Source: Seohaeicola saemankumensis
GTDB lineage: Bacteria > Pseudomonadota > Alphaproteobacteria > Rhodobacterales > Rhodobacteraceae
Reading direction: 5' to 3'
Assembly: GCF_020171285.1 (NCBI RefSeq)
Contig: NZ_JAIUZI010000015.1
Location: 89,600 to 153,599 of the forward strand
Length of the DNA: 64,000 nt
Part shown: positions 16,670-25,693 of the stretch, one piece after another
Position numbering within the stretch: position 1 is the first letter of the stretch
Layout of the letters: every line of letters begins with the position of its first letter
Notes under the pieces: model-generated
What the model was told of the DNA's origin: nothing
Databases searched by the model: none
What the model saw: the letters and a program-made list of their open reading frames with translations, nothing else
Translations under genes and position numbers: made by a program

Positions 16670-17539
16670 ATGACTGATGTAGCAACAGAACTGCTGGACT
16701 TGCTGGATATAGAGCAGTTGGAAGTCGACCTGTTCAGGGGTGTAGGATCGGGCGGCGAAACCAGCATGCGGATCTTTGGCGGTCACGTCATCGCACAGGC
16801 GCTGGCAGCAGCCTATCGGACCGTGAACGACCGGCTGTGCCATTCTCTCCACGCCTATTTTATCCGGCCTGGTGACCCTGCGATCCCTGTAATCTATCAG
16901 GTTGACCGAGCCCGTGACGGCGGCAGCTTTACCACCCGTCGCGTGGTTGCCATTCAGCATGGCAAACAGATCCTGAACATGTCTGCCTCTTTCCACATCG
17001 AAGAGGCCGGCTGGGACTACCAGCATCAGATGCCTGATGTTGCGGGTCCCGAAGGATTGCCTAACCGCGACGAGAAACGTGCGGAATATGCCGCCAAGGT
17101 GCCGGAATCGTACCGTGGTGATTTCCTGCGACCGCGTCCCATCGAAATTCACGAAGTCGATCAGAACGATTTGTTGAATCCGGTGCCTCGCGATGACGTC
17201 AACCACCTATGGTTTCGGATGAAAGAGGCCAAGGGGGTCACCCCGCAGATGCAGCACCTGTTGCTGGCATATGCATCGGACATGAACCTGCTGAGTTCAT
17301 CGTTGCGGCCGCACGGTCTGTCCTGGCTAAAGCGCAATGTTATGTCGGCGAGCCTGGATCATGCCATTTGGTTCCACGGGCCGCTGAATTTCGAAAACTG
17401 GCATCTTTACGCCATGGATGCCCCGTGGACCGGAGGCGCCCGCGGGTTCAATCGCGGCAAGATCTTCACCCAGGATGGGCGTCTGGTCGCCAGCGTCGCA
17501 CAAGAGGGGCTGGTTCGTCCGGTCACACCACCGAAATGA
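16670..17539 (+). CDS. tesB: Acyl-CoA thioesterase II (TesB family)
   Basis: 289 residues, the normal length of TesB, with a double hot-dog fold. The N-terminal GGHVIAQALAAAYRTV near residues 37-52 and SLHAYFIRPGDP near 62-73 are typical. The Asp/Thr/Gln active-site group of TesB is plausible: an Asp occurs in SLDHAIWFHGP near 226-236 and a Gln near the C-terminus. It hydrolyses medium or branched acyl-CoA to free acid and CoA. In a cluster of CoA-ester catabolism it may release dead-end CoA esters. It overlaps the following amidohydrolase gene by four bases. Confidence 0.9.
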   Translation: MTDVATELLDLLDIEQLEVDLFRGVGSGGETSMRIFGGHVIAQALAAAYRTVNDRLCHSLHAYFIRPGDPAIPVIYQVDRARDGGSFTTRRVVAIQHGKQILNMSASFHIEEAGWDYQHQMPDVAGPEGLPNRDEKRAEYAAKVPESYRGDFLRPRPIEIHEVDQNDLLNPVPRDDVNHLWFRMKEAKGVTPQMQHLLLAYASDMNLLSSSLRPHGLSWLKRNVMSASLDHAIWFHGPLNFENWHLYAMDAPWTGGARGFNRGKIFTQDGRLVASVAQEGLVRPVTPPK

Positions 17540-18540
17540 GTTGGACACCCGGCATGGAACTGCGGGAAAACTGGCTGGGACAGGTCCGCGAAGAGATCAT
17601 CGACCCCGACCGCGAAATCGTCGATCCGCATCACCATCTATGGAACCGTGGCGGCTCAGTCTATGAGATGGAGCAGCTTTGGGGTGACACCGGTTCCGGC
17701 CACAACGTGGTTCAAACCATGTTCATGGAGTGCCATGCCTATTATGACATGGAGGCCGACGCGCGCTTCCGTCCGGTGGGAGAAACCGCGACTGTGGCGG
17801 CGATGGCACAGGACACGCCCACCGGGCGCGCGCAACTGGCCGGGATCATCTCGCATGCCGATCTGCGCGATCCGAATGTAGGCGACGTTCTGGATGCGCA
17901 TGAAGAGGCGGGGCAGGGGCTCTTTCGCGGAATTCGCCAGTCAGGTGCCCACGATTCCGATGCCGACGTGCTGACGATCAAGCCGCGTGGCCCAAAGGGC
18001 CTCTATGCCGATCCGGATTTTCGCAAAGGAATGGAGATCCTGGGAGACCGAGGGTTGACCTATGACACCTGGCACTACCACCCGCAGGCCAAAGATTTTC
18101 TGGATCTGGCCCGCGCCGTGCCGGACACCACGATCATTCTGGACCATTTCGGAACCCCGTTGGGCGTCGGCCGGTTCGCCGGGAAGCGCAACGAGATCTT
18201 TGCAAAATGGAAAGACGACATGGCTGCACTGGCCGAATGCCCCAATGTTCACGCAAAGATCGGCGGCTTCGCAATGCCCGACAACGGCTGGGGCTGGCAT
18301 CAGGCCGAACGTCCCCCGACATCGGATGAATTCGTCGAGGCGCAGGCCGACTGGTACCACCACATGATCGCCTGTTTCGGCCCCGACCGCTGCATGTTCG
18401 AAAGCAACTTCCCGGTGGACCGCACCGCGATAAACTATCCCGTGCTGTGGAACGGTCTGAAAAAGATCGCCGCGCGCTACGATAAAGCCGCGCGCGACGC
18501 GATGTTTGCGGGTACAGCCCGGCGGGTTTACCGCCTGTAA
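17536..18540 (+). CDS. Amidohydrolase family (TIM-barrel metal-dependent hydrolase)
   Basis: 334 residues of the amidohydrolase-2 family. DPHHHLW near residue 33-39 holds the first metal-binding HxH, ILDHFGTPLG near 199-208 carries a conserved His, and MFESNFPVD near 288-296 contributes the final acidic residue. Relatives include 2-pyrone-4,6-dicarboxylate lactonases and decarboxylases. The start at 17536 overlaps tesB (ATGA); an ATG six codons later is an alternative. The 3-prime end overlaps the convergent SDR gene by 13 bp. A lactone or amide of the pathway substrate is the likely target, but this is inference. Confidence 0.85.
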   Translation: MSWTPGMELRENWLGQVREEIIDPDREIVDPHHHLWNRGGSVYEMEQLWGDTGSGHNVVQTMFMECHAYYDMEADARFRPVGETATVAAMAQDTPTGRAQLAGIISHADLRDPNVGDVLDAHEEAGQGLFRGIRQSGAHDSDADVLTIKPRGPKGLYADPDFRKGMEILGDRGLTYDTWHYHPQAKDFLDLARAVPDTTIILDHFGTPLGVGRFAGKRNEIFAKWKDDMAALAECPNVHAKIGGFAMPDNGWGWHQAERPPTSDEFVEAQADWYHHMIACFGPDRCMFESNFPVDRTAINYPVLWNGLKKIAARYDKAARDAMFAGTARRVYRL

Positions 18541-19304
18541 CGGCCGGCGTATGCGCGATTGAGTTTGCGCATACCACCGATCCAGCGATCATAATTCTCG
18601 GTCTTTTTGCGCATATAGCCCAGCACTTCGGGGTGCGGGAGCACCAGGAACGTCTCGTTCCGGATGGTTTCAACGCAAGCATCCGCCACAGGTTCAGGCT
18701 CCAGCATCCCATCCAGGCTGGCAACGCCGTCCTCGTGGCCGCGGGTCATTTCCGAACGCACAGCCTGCGGGCATAGCACCGAAACCTTGATGCCGTCGTC
18801 GCCATATGTCAGGGCGAGCCACTCCGCCAAACCGACGGCCGCATGTTTGGTGACACCGTAGGGCGCTGATCCAACCTGGTTCAGCAGACCGGCCGCCGAG
18901 GCCGTGTTGAGCAGGTAGCCGCCTCCACGCTCTTTCATCAGAGGGACGAGGTGACGCGCGGCCCAGACGTGGGCCATGACGTTGATATCCCAGATCCGCT
19001 GCCAGTCTTCATTAGAGGCCTCGGGACCGCCCGGCATGAGAATGCCGGCGTTCGAGCAAAACAGATCAATCGGTCCGACCTCGGCCTCGACCCGCTCGAT
19101 CAGCGCCTTGATCTGCTCCTCGATGCCGACATTCACTGCAATGGCCAAGCCGTCAATCTGGGCGGCGGTTTCTTCGGCCCCCTCCAAGTTGAGATCGGCA
19201 CAGACCACCTTGCGCGCACCTTCCTCGGCAAAGCGCAACGCCAGGGCCCGGCCAATACCACTAGCCGCACCTGTCACCACTATGATCTTGTCTTTCAGTT
19301 CCAT
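18528..19304 (-). CDS. SDR family oxidoreductase
   Basis: 258-residue classical SDR. VTGAASGIG near 10-18 is the cofactor loop, CSNAGI near 86 occupies the NNAG position, and APYGVTKHA near 153 gives the YxxxK pair. The C-terminal part beginning at SLDGMLEPE resembles uncharacterised SDRs that accept hydroxy-fatty or steroid-like substrates. I chose the ATG at 19304, which has GAAGGAA seven bases upstream; the frame runs on to 19445 without a ribosome site. The 3-prime end overlaps the amidohydrolase gene tail to tail. Confidence 0.85.
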   Translation of the reverse strand: MELKDKIIVVTGAASGIGRALALRFAEEGARKVVCADLNLEGAEETAAQIDGLAIAVNVGIEEQIKALIERVEAEVGPIDLFCSNAGILMPGGPEASNEDWQRIWDINVMAHVWAARHLVPLMKERGGGYLLNTASAAGLLNQVGSAPYGVTKHAAVGLAEWLALTYGDDGIKVSVLCPQAVRSEMTRGHEDGVASLDGMLEPEPVADACVETIRNETFLVLPHPEVLGYMRKKTENYDRWIGGMRKLNRAYAGRYRR

Positions 19305-19351
19305 GTCAGTTCCTTCGTCTCGTGACTTATTCTTGGGGCTCGATCGCGGCG

Positions 19352-21052
19352 CTAGGCAGATATCTGTTCGAGACACTGTGCCCGGATAACCCGGCGATCG
19401 ATCTTGTCTGTAGCTCCTCGCGCCAGCGGAGCCGTCTGAATCCAAAGTTGCTCGGGAATCTTGAAGCGGGCGATATGCGCACCCAGAAAGCCCAAGAGAT
19501 CGTCCGGATCTACGGTCATTCCTTCTCGTATCATGACCGCCGCGCCGACGACCTCTCCTAGCCGATCATGTGGTACCGCAAAGGCGCAGGCCTCTGCCAC
19601 GGCAGGGTGCGTATGCAACGCGGCCTCCACATCAAGGCAGGCAATATTTTCGCCGCCACGGATGACGATGTTCTTCTTTCGATCTACGATGGTGATGAAA
19701 CCGTCTTCGTCAATCCATCCCAGATCCCCGGTCCGCAGCCATCCGTCCTGTAGAACTTCGGAAGTAGCCTTGGGCTTATTCAAGTATGTCCGCATGTTAC
19801 AAGGGCTTTTTACAGTGATTTCTCCCACCTGTCCGGGCGGAACGTCGTCGCCGTCATCGTCGAGAAATCTAAGTTCCTGGATTGGTTGATACAGGCGCCC
19901 GGCAGAACCGGGGCGGGCGACATAATCATCTCCCGCCATTCCGATCCCAATTGCATTGGTTTCCGTCATGCCCCAACCCGTCGCAACATCGGCTTCTGGA
20001 AACTCACGGGCAAGCTCAGCAACCTGAGCAGGCGGTCGCTTTGCTCCCCCCGAACCCAAAAACTCCAGAGACGACAGCGAACGCCCAAAGCGTTTGGCCG
20101 CAACCAACAAATCGGCGGTCTGGGTCGGTACCCCCAGAAAACGGGTAATTTGTTCTCCTTCGATCAGTTCAGAGGCCACTTCGGCATCCCATTTCTCCAT
20201 TAAAACGACCTTGGCCCCCAAAGGGATCGAGAGAAGGAACAAGGCGTGCGATGCTGTGACATGGAATAGCGGCGTCGCAATCAACAAAGCCGGTCGGAGG
20301 GCAGGAGGCGCATCAGGGGCAGGTGGCGTGATCAACGGCCCCATTTCGATCTGCATCAACCAAGTGTAGACAGCGTTTATGGCTCCACGATGAGTCTGTA
20401 CGACACCCTTTGGATGGCTTGTCGTTCCCGAAGAATACATGATCGCGAAATCATCATCAGGCGCGATTGACGTCACCGATTGAAACCCTGAATTACCGTT
20501 ATTTTTCAGCTCACTATATGAATAACCTGAATTGGTCTCTGCGTCTCCTACACCGACAATGATGAGGCCGCGCCGTTCTGTCAAAGGACGCAGGCGCGAT
20601 GCACGCGCGTCATCCGCAAAGACCAATGTCGCACCAGTGTCTTCCAAGGCATAATCCAGTTCTTCGGTGGTCCACCACGCATTCAGAAACGCGGTGACGC
20701 CGCCCAAGGATGCGATAGCCATAAAAAGCACCAGCATTTCCGGGCAGTTCCGCATCGCAAGCGCAACCCGGGTCCCGTTGCTGACGCCGTATTGCCGGTG
20801 AAGACCATCGGCTAACCGTCTAACATCATGTAGGAAATCATCGTAACTCCAGCGCCTTTCGCCAAATACAACGTAGTCGGATGTTCCGTCATCATGCCGA
20901 TGCTTACTATCGATCAGCAGTTCCGGGATCGAACGGGGAGCATTGGAGAAAACGCGGTATTCGATGCTATCGATCCGACAAGATCCGGTTGCGAACCTGG
21001 GGTCTTCTCTGGTGATCTTCGCGACTGCTTCATCAATCGTCAGTCCGTTCAC
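19352..21052 (-). CDS. AMP-dependent acyl-CoA synthetase/ligase
   Basis: 566 residues from a GTG start. The P-loop is YSSGTTSHPKG near residue 208. GWGMTETNAIG is the A5 motif, GWLRTGDLG the A7 motif, DRKKNIVIRGGENI the hinge/A8 motif, and the adenylation Lys lies in GATDKIDRR near the C-terminus. It activates a carboxylic acid, probably a medium or long chain or cyclic acid, to a CoA ester. Start choice is unusual: no ATG occurs at the N-terminus. The GTG at 21052 overlaps a 15-codon leader frame; a TTG at 21136 is the alternative. Base composition is lower in GC than the neighbouring genes. Confidence 0.8.
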   Translation of the reverse strand: MNGLTIDEAVAKITREDPRFATGSCRIDSIEYRVFSNAPRSIPELLIDSKHRHDDGTSDYVVFGERRWSYDDFLHDVRRLADGLHRQYGVSNGTRVALAMRNCPEMLVLFMAIASLGGVTAFLNAWWTTEELDYALEDTGATLVFADDARASRLRPLTERRGLIIVGVGDAETNSGYSYSELKNNGNSGFQSVTSIAPDDDFAIMYSSGTTSHPKGVVQTHRGAINAVYTWLMQIEMGPLITPPAPDAPPALRPALLIATPLFHVTASHALFLLSIPLGAKVVLMEKWDAEVASELIEGEQITRFLGVPTQTADLLVAAKRFGRSLSSLEFLGSGGAKRPPAQVAELAREFPEADVATGWGMTETNAIGIGMAGDDYVARPGSAGRLYQPIQELRFLDDDGDDVPPGQVGEITVKSPCNMRTYLNKPKATSEVLQDGWLRTGDLGWIDEDGFITIVDRKKNIVIRGGENIACLDVEAALHTHPAVAEACAFAVPHDRLGEVVGAAVMIREGMTVDPDDLLGFLGAHIARFKIPEQLWIQTAPLARGATDKIDRRVIRAQCLEQISA

Positions 21053-21096
21053 AGCGAGCGTTCCCGTTCCGGTCGACGATCGGCTAAGTTTGACAC
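21049..21096 (-). promoter_or_regulatory. Possible 15-codon leader frame coupled to the CoA ligase
   Basis: A GGGAGG lies eight bases before a GTG at 21096 that opens a 15-codon frame. Its TGA overlaps the GTG start of the ligase gene as GTGA. No comparable ribosome site serves the ligase start itself, so reinitiation from the leader is a plausible way for it to be translated. Confidence 0.35.
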
Positions 21097-21489
21097 GATG
21101 AAATCCTCCCGATGATCCATCAAACCAACACAGCAATGTTACGTTTGAAGCCAGTCAGAGAAACCTTAGTGTTGAAGCCGAGGGAAGCCAATACCGCTCT
21201 GCGGTTTGTTTTTCCGCAGGTGTCGGATCCGGGGCACGGCCTTCGGGGCACCTCTGTATTTTACATAATACTGATTATGCGTTCTATTGTGGTGTAGCGG
21301 GCACATTCAATACTGGCTTGCGCCAATTCCCCTACCTTGCTGAAAAGCAAGAAGAACGACTGCTCCGAAAACAGCTTCAACCATTAGTACAGAGAATGGG
21401 TACTCGCGCCCAACCGTCGGAAAACCTCCTGAACCGGATACCCGGGCACGGAGCCTCAGATCCGTCACCGACAGTTTTGAGAACATACG
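21097..21489. other. Intergenic region between the CoA ligase and SulP genes
   Basis: About 390 bp of lower GC content upstream of the leftward ligase gene and downstream of the SulP gene. Only short frames without family features are present. The ligase promoter should lie near 21100-21300, where AT-rich stretches such as TATTTTACATAATAC near 21257 occur. No terminator hairpin with a U-tract was seen for SulP. Confidence 0.5.
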
Positions 21490-23280
21490 TCATTCAGCAG
21501 CCAGTGAATCTTTGTTATCTTCGGAGCGCCGTAGCGTTTCAAAGGCCTCATACTGCGACAGAAATACTTTCCCAGAAAGTTCATCCAGGAAATGAGAGCA
21601 CCTGAGACGGTCCATGACCGGACCTTTGACTTCGGACAGATGCATCGTCACCCCCATGTCGGTCAGTCTCTGATTGATCGCTTCCAAAGATTCCAGCGCG
21701 CTGAGATCAATTTCATTCACTGCGGAACACATCAGAATTACATGTTTGATCTCTGTTCGGTTCCGGTGAACACGAGCGAGGATCAAGTCTTCCATCTGTC
21801 GCGCGTTCGCGAAATACAGGCTTTCATCGATGCGCAATGTCACAACGGCCGGATCAGTAATGACCTTGTGCCGGTGAATGTTTCGGAAGTGCTGGCTGCC
21901 CGGTACCTGCCCCACTTCGGCGACATGTGGGCGAGACGTTTTCCAGACAAACAGCGCCAGCGACACCAGAACACCCGTGGCCACACCGATTTCCACTCCG
22001 ACCAAAAGCGTCAGCAGGATGGTGATGGAAACCGCCGCGAAATCGGCGCGTGAATAAGACCAGCTGCGCCATAGAATAGTGAGATCGACCAGCGATAGAA
22101 CCGCGACGATGATCGTTGCCGCCAGTGTCGCTTTGGGAAGGAAGAACAGCAACGGTGTCAGGAACATCGCCGCCAGCAACAGACCTATTGCGGTGAATGC
22201 GCCGGCCGCCGGGGTTTCCGCGCCAGCATCATAGTTCACAACAGAACGCGCAAACCCGCCGGTCACCGGGTACCCGCCGGAAAAGGCTGATGAGAGGTTG
22301 GATGCGCCCAGTGCGATCAGCTCTTGGTTCGGCGTGATACGTTGCCGTTTCTTTGCTGCCAGTGTCTGGGCAACCGAAACGCTTTCCACGTAGCCAATGA
22401 TAGAGATCAGCGCAGCCGGCCCAGCAAGCGCCAGCATCATGCTGGTGTCTAGAGTTGGCACACCTAGTGGAGGCAAACCCGTGGGGACCGCGCCAACCAC
22501 TGCTACCCCTGCCCCCGGCAGATCCAGTACCCAGGCTCCGATCGTCGTCCCGATCACGGCAAATACCGGGCCAATGCGCCCGAGTGTACCGGCCAGTTTT
22601 TGGGACATGCCGAACCGGCGCACCAGAAAAGCAGCCATGCCTTTGCGGACCCAGAAAAGGAACGCCAAAGCGATCACCCCGACAGCAACTGTGGCGAGAT
22701 TGGCAGATCCAATTTCGTGCCACAAGGAGACCAGGATTTCTGGCAAAGTGTGACCGTGGGCCGGTACACCTAAAATGTGCTTTAGCTGGCTTGTCGCGAT
22801 CAGCAGACCCGACGCGGTAATGAACCCGGCAATAACCGGATGTGACAGGAAATTCGCAACTACTCCCAGTCGCAGAACCCCCATAACGACCAGCATCAGC
22901 CCCGACAGCATTGCAAGTATGGCGGCGGCGGCTGTGTACTCGGCTATCGAGGACAGCTGAAGCGGCGCCAGCGCCGAGGCCGTCATCAACGACACCACCG
23001 CAACAGGGCCAACGGCAAGTGCCCGGCTGGTTCCAAAAATCGCATAAAAGACAAGCGGCAGGATCGACGCATAAAGCCCGACCTCCGCAGGCAGACCAGC
23101 CAGCAAAGCATAGGCCAGCGATTGCGGGATCAGCATGATCGTCACAATTACAGCGGCCGTTGCGTCCCCCGTAAACTGAGCGGCGTCATAACTGCGGCCC
23201 CAGGATAGGACAGGAAAAACACGCTCAAGACGGTCGCGCTTCAGCACGGTTGCTGCAAAAGTCTGGATTGTCGATTTCAA
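21490..23280 (-). CDS. SulP family anion transporter with STAS domain
   Basis: 596 residues. The transmembrane part (about residues 20-430, 10-14 helices) starts with the family pattern LIPQSLAYALLAGLPAEVGLYAS near 52-74. The cytoplasmic STAS domain follows from about residue 470 (VVTLRIDESLYFANA), with CSAVNEIDLSALESLE as its phosphorylation-loop region. The substrate may be sulfate, bicarbonate or a dicarboxylate. The only N-terminal start is TTG at 23280, preceded by AGGCAGGT, or a GTG twelve codons in. It is a separate leftward unit between the gcdH terminator and the CoA ligase. Confidence 0.9.
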   Translation of the reverse strand: MKSTIQTFAATVLKRDRLERVFPVLSWGRSYDAAQFTGDATAAVIVTIMLIPQSLAYALLAGLPAEVGLYASILPLVFYAIFGTSRALAVGPVAVVSLMTASALAPLQLSSIAEYTAAAAILAMLSGLMLVVMGVLRLGVVANFLSHPVIAGFITASGLLIATSQLKHILGVPAHGHTLPEILVSLWHEIGSANLATVAVGVIALAFLFWVRKGMAAFLVRRFGMSQKLAGTLGRIGPVFAVIGTTIGAWVLDLPGAGVAVVGAVPTGLPPLGVPTLDTSMMLALAGPAALISIIGYVESVSVAQTLAAKKRQRITPNQELIALGASNLSSAFSGGYPVTGGFARSVVNYDAGAETPAAGAFTAIGLLLAAMFLTPLLFFLPKATLAATIIVAVLSLVDLTILWRSWSYSRADFAAVSITILLTLLVGVEIGVATGVLVSLALFVWKTSRPHVAEVGQVPGSQHFRNIHRHKVITDPAVVTLRIDESLYFANARQMEDLILARVHRNRTEIKHVILMCSAVNEIDLSALESLEAINQRLTDMGVTMHLSEVKGPVMDRLRCSHFLDELSGKVFLSQYEAFETLRRSEDNKDSLAAE

Positions 23281-23397
23281 GCTGACCTGCCTTTGGGGTG
23301 CCGTGTTCCGAATACATATCTCATTTTTTATATATGTTTAAGCCGGGGCTTGTGAACCCATGAAATCAGAAAAAGGGAAACCGGGCGGTGAAAATGA

Positions 23398-23425
23398 AAA
23401 AGGCCGGGCATATACCCAGCCTTTT
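23398..23425 (-). terminator. Rho-independent terminator of gcdH
   Basis: On the minus strand AAAAGGCTGGG pairs with CCCGGCCTTTT, with one G-U wobble and a short TATATG-type loop, followed by the T-rich run TTTTCATTTTC. The wobble pairs only in the minus-strand RNA, which supports use by the leftward gcdH transcript. Confidence 0.85.
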
Positions 23426-23461
23426 CAATATTTTACAAATTGTAGCTGAGCTTGGCCGAGG

Positions 23462-24679
23462 TTAGAAAAACGCCTGCAAACCGGTCTGAGCCCGCCCCAG
23501 GATCAGCGCGTGAACGTCATGCGTACCCTCATAAGTGTTCACAGTTTCCAGATTCAGCAGATGCCGGATCACCTGGAACTCGAGGCTGATACCGTTGCCG
23601 CCATGCATGTCACGGGCATGACGCGCGATCTCCAGCGCTTTGCCGCAATTGTTGCGTTTGACTATGGAAATCATCTCTGGCGCGGCGTTGGCCTCGTCCA
23701 TCAGACGACCCACGCGCAGAGATGCCTGCAGGCCCAGTGCGATTTCCGTCTGCATGTCTGCCAGTTTGCGCTGAAACAGCTGTGTCTGCGCCAGCGGGCG
23801 ATTGAATTGCTGCCGGTCCAACCCGTATTGACGCGCCGCGTGCCAACAGGCTTCGGCCGCCCCCATCGCGCCCCAGCTGATGCCATAGCGGGCCCGGTTC
23901 AAACAGCCAAACGGTCCCTTCAGCCCCTGAACATTGGGAAGCAGCGCCTCTTCCCCTACCTCGACTCCGTCCAGCACGATTTCCCCGGTGATTGACGCGC
24001 GCAGGGACATCTTGTTCTCGATTTTGGGCGCGCTTAGCCCTTTCATGCCTTTTTCCAGAACAAATCCGCGGATCTTGCCGCCGTGGGCCTCGGATTTAGC
24101 CCAAACCACAAAGACATCCGCGATCGGCGCGTTCGAGATCCACATCTTGGATCCATTCAGCACATAGCCCCCCTGCACCTTTTCGGCGCGGGTTTTCATG
24201 CCGGCGGGGTCCGATCCCGCGTCGGGTTCGGTCAGACCGAAACAACCGATCCATTCACCGCTGGACAGTTTCGGCAGGTATTTCTGGCGTTGTTCCTCGG
24301 TGCCATAGGCATAGATCGGATACATTACGAGGCTGGATTGAACCGACATCATCGACCGGTAACCGCTGTCGACACGCTCGACCTCGCGCGCGACCAGACC
24401 ATAACTCACATAGCCCGCGCCTAGCCCGCCATATTCCTCCGGGATCGTGGTGCCCAGCAGGCCCATTTCGCCCATTTCACGAAAGATTTCGGGATCGGTC
24501 GTTTCATTGGCAAAGGCATCGGTGACCCGTGTTTGAAGCTTTTCCTGCGCATAGGCGCGCGCACTGGCAGAGATCATTCGCTCATCTTCGGTCAGTTGAT
24601 CATCCAACCGCAGAGGGTCCACCCAATCAAAGCTGGATAGATCGGGTGCATCCTTGGCGCGCAAAGTCGGGGTGGTCAT
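23462..24679 (-). CDS. gcdH: Glutaryl-CoA dehydrogenase
   Basis: 405 residues of the acyl-CoA dehydrogenase family, closest in pattern to glutaryl-CoA dehydrogenases: N-terminal FDWVDPLRLDDQLTEDE, CFGLTEPDAGSDP near 152-164 for FAD and substrate binding, and NTYEGTHDVHALILGRAQTG near the C-terminus, where the Glu of YEGT is the catalytic base. It oxidises and decarboxylates glutaryl-CoA to crotonyl-CoA in lysine, tryptophan and aromatic catabolism. The ATG at 24679 has GGGAGAAG upstream and is preferred over an in-frame codon five residues earlier. It diverges from a LysR gene across about 100 bp, the usual arrangement for a dedicated regulator. Confidence 0.9.
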   Translation of the reverse strand: MTTPTLRAKDAPDLSSFDWVDPLRLDDQLTEDERMISASARAYAQEKLQTRVTDAFANETTDPEIFREMGEMGLLGTTIPEEYGGLGAGYVSYGLVAREVERVDSGYRSMMSVQSSLVMYPIYAYGTEEQRQKYLPKLSSGEWIGCFGLTEPDAGSDPAGMKTRAEKVQGGYVLNGSKMWISNAPIADVFVVWAKSEAHGGKIRGFVLEKGMKGLSAPKIENKMSLRASITGEIVLDGVEVGEEALLPNVQGLKGPFGCLNRARYGISWGAMGAAEACWHAARQYGLDRQQFNRPLAQTQLFQRKLADMQTEIALGLQASLRVGRLMDEANAAPEMISIVKRNNCGKALEIARHARDMHGGNGISLEFQVIRHLLNLETVNTYEGTHDVHALILGRAQTGLQAFF

Positions 24680-24778
24680 CGTTTCTTCTCCCAAAATCCT
24701 GATTTGTGCGCAGACTAAACTGCAGGATCCGCAAGAAACAGCAAGACTTTCGCATAAAACTATGAGTAATACGCATAC

Positions 24779-25684
24779 ATGTCCTTGCCACGTCGCCTCA
24801 TGCCCTCTCTCGCCGCATTACGCGCCCTTGACGCGCTGGATCGCTTAGGCAGCGCATCGGCCGTTGCAGAAGAACTGTCTCTGACCCAAAGCGCCGTGAG
24901 CCGACAGCTGCAATCATTGGAAACGCAAATGGGCGTCACCCTGGTGGACCGCGACCGCAAGCGGTTGAACCTGACACCGGCGGGGCAACGGTTCGTCGCC
25001 GATATTCGCCCGGCAATGGCACAGATCGTTCAGGCTGCTTTACAGTTGCAGGTGCCGCAGACAGGCGGCTCGCTCAACCTCGCCATCCTTCCGGCCTTTG
25101 GCATGCGGTGGTTGATGCCGCGTCTGCCGGACTTTGCCCGCCTGCACCCGGATGTCACGATCAACATGGCCACGCGGCTGGAACCATTTAACTTCGCCGG
25201 AGAACCCTTTGATGCGGCGATCTGGTATGGTTCCGGCGACTGGCCGGGAACCGAAAGCCTGCTGTTGAAGCACGAACAGGTGGTGCCTGTGTGTTCTCCG
25301 GATGTGGCTCGGCGAATAGACGGCGCCGAAACCCTTCTGAAGATACCATTGCTGCATATTCAGTCGCGGCCAGGCGCCTGGTCGGACTGGTTTGCACGGC
25401 AGAACGTGTCTCTGAGCGGCCCGGTTCCGGGCACGCTCTATGATCAGTTTTCGACGATTACACAGGCGGCTCTACATGGGTTGGGGGTTGCCCTGATGCC
25501 GGATTACCTGGTGGAACAGGACCTCGCCACGGGACGTCTTGCGGCCCCCTGCGGCCCGCCGATTGAAACCGACGCCTCCTATCACCTGGTCTGGCCCGCC
25601 GCGACGCGCCAGGACACGGCGCTAAGCCTCTTTCGGGATTGGCTCAGTCCGCAAGCCCAGCCCGAAGACCCGCTGCCACGCTGA
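24779..25684 (+). CDS. LysR-family transcriptional regulator (GcvA-like), probable regulator of gcdH
   Basis: 301 residues. The N-terminal winged helix has SAVAEELSLTQSAVSRQLQSLE near 27-48. The effector domain that follows has the GcvA-type FNFAGEPFDAAIWYGSGDWPG stretch. The start is ATG 24779; a second ATG at 24800 (MPSLAALRALDAL) matches the usual family N-terminus and could be the real start. Its divergence from gcdH suggests that it responds to glutarate or glutaryl-CoA, as GcdR does in other proteobacteria; this is inference from position. It converges on phoB with a 9-bp gap. Confidence 0.88.
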   Translation: MSLPRRLMPSLAALRALDALDRLGSASAVAEELSLTQSAVSRQLQSLETQMGVTLVDRDRKRLNLTPAGQRFVADIRPAMAQIVQAALQLQVPQTGGSLNLAILPAFGMRWLMPRLPDFARLHPDVTINMATRLEPFNFAGEPFDAAIWYGSGDWPGTESLLLKHEQVVPVCSPDVARRIDGAETLLKIPLLHIQSRPGAWSDWFARQNVSLSGPVPGTLYDQFSTITQAALHGLGVALMPDYLVEQDLATGRLAAPCGPPIETDASYHLVWPAATRQDTALSLFRDWLSPQAQPEDPLPR

Positions 25685-25693
25685 AACCTTGGG

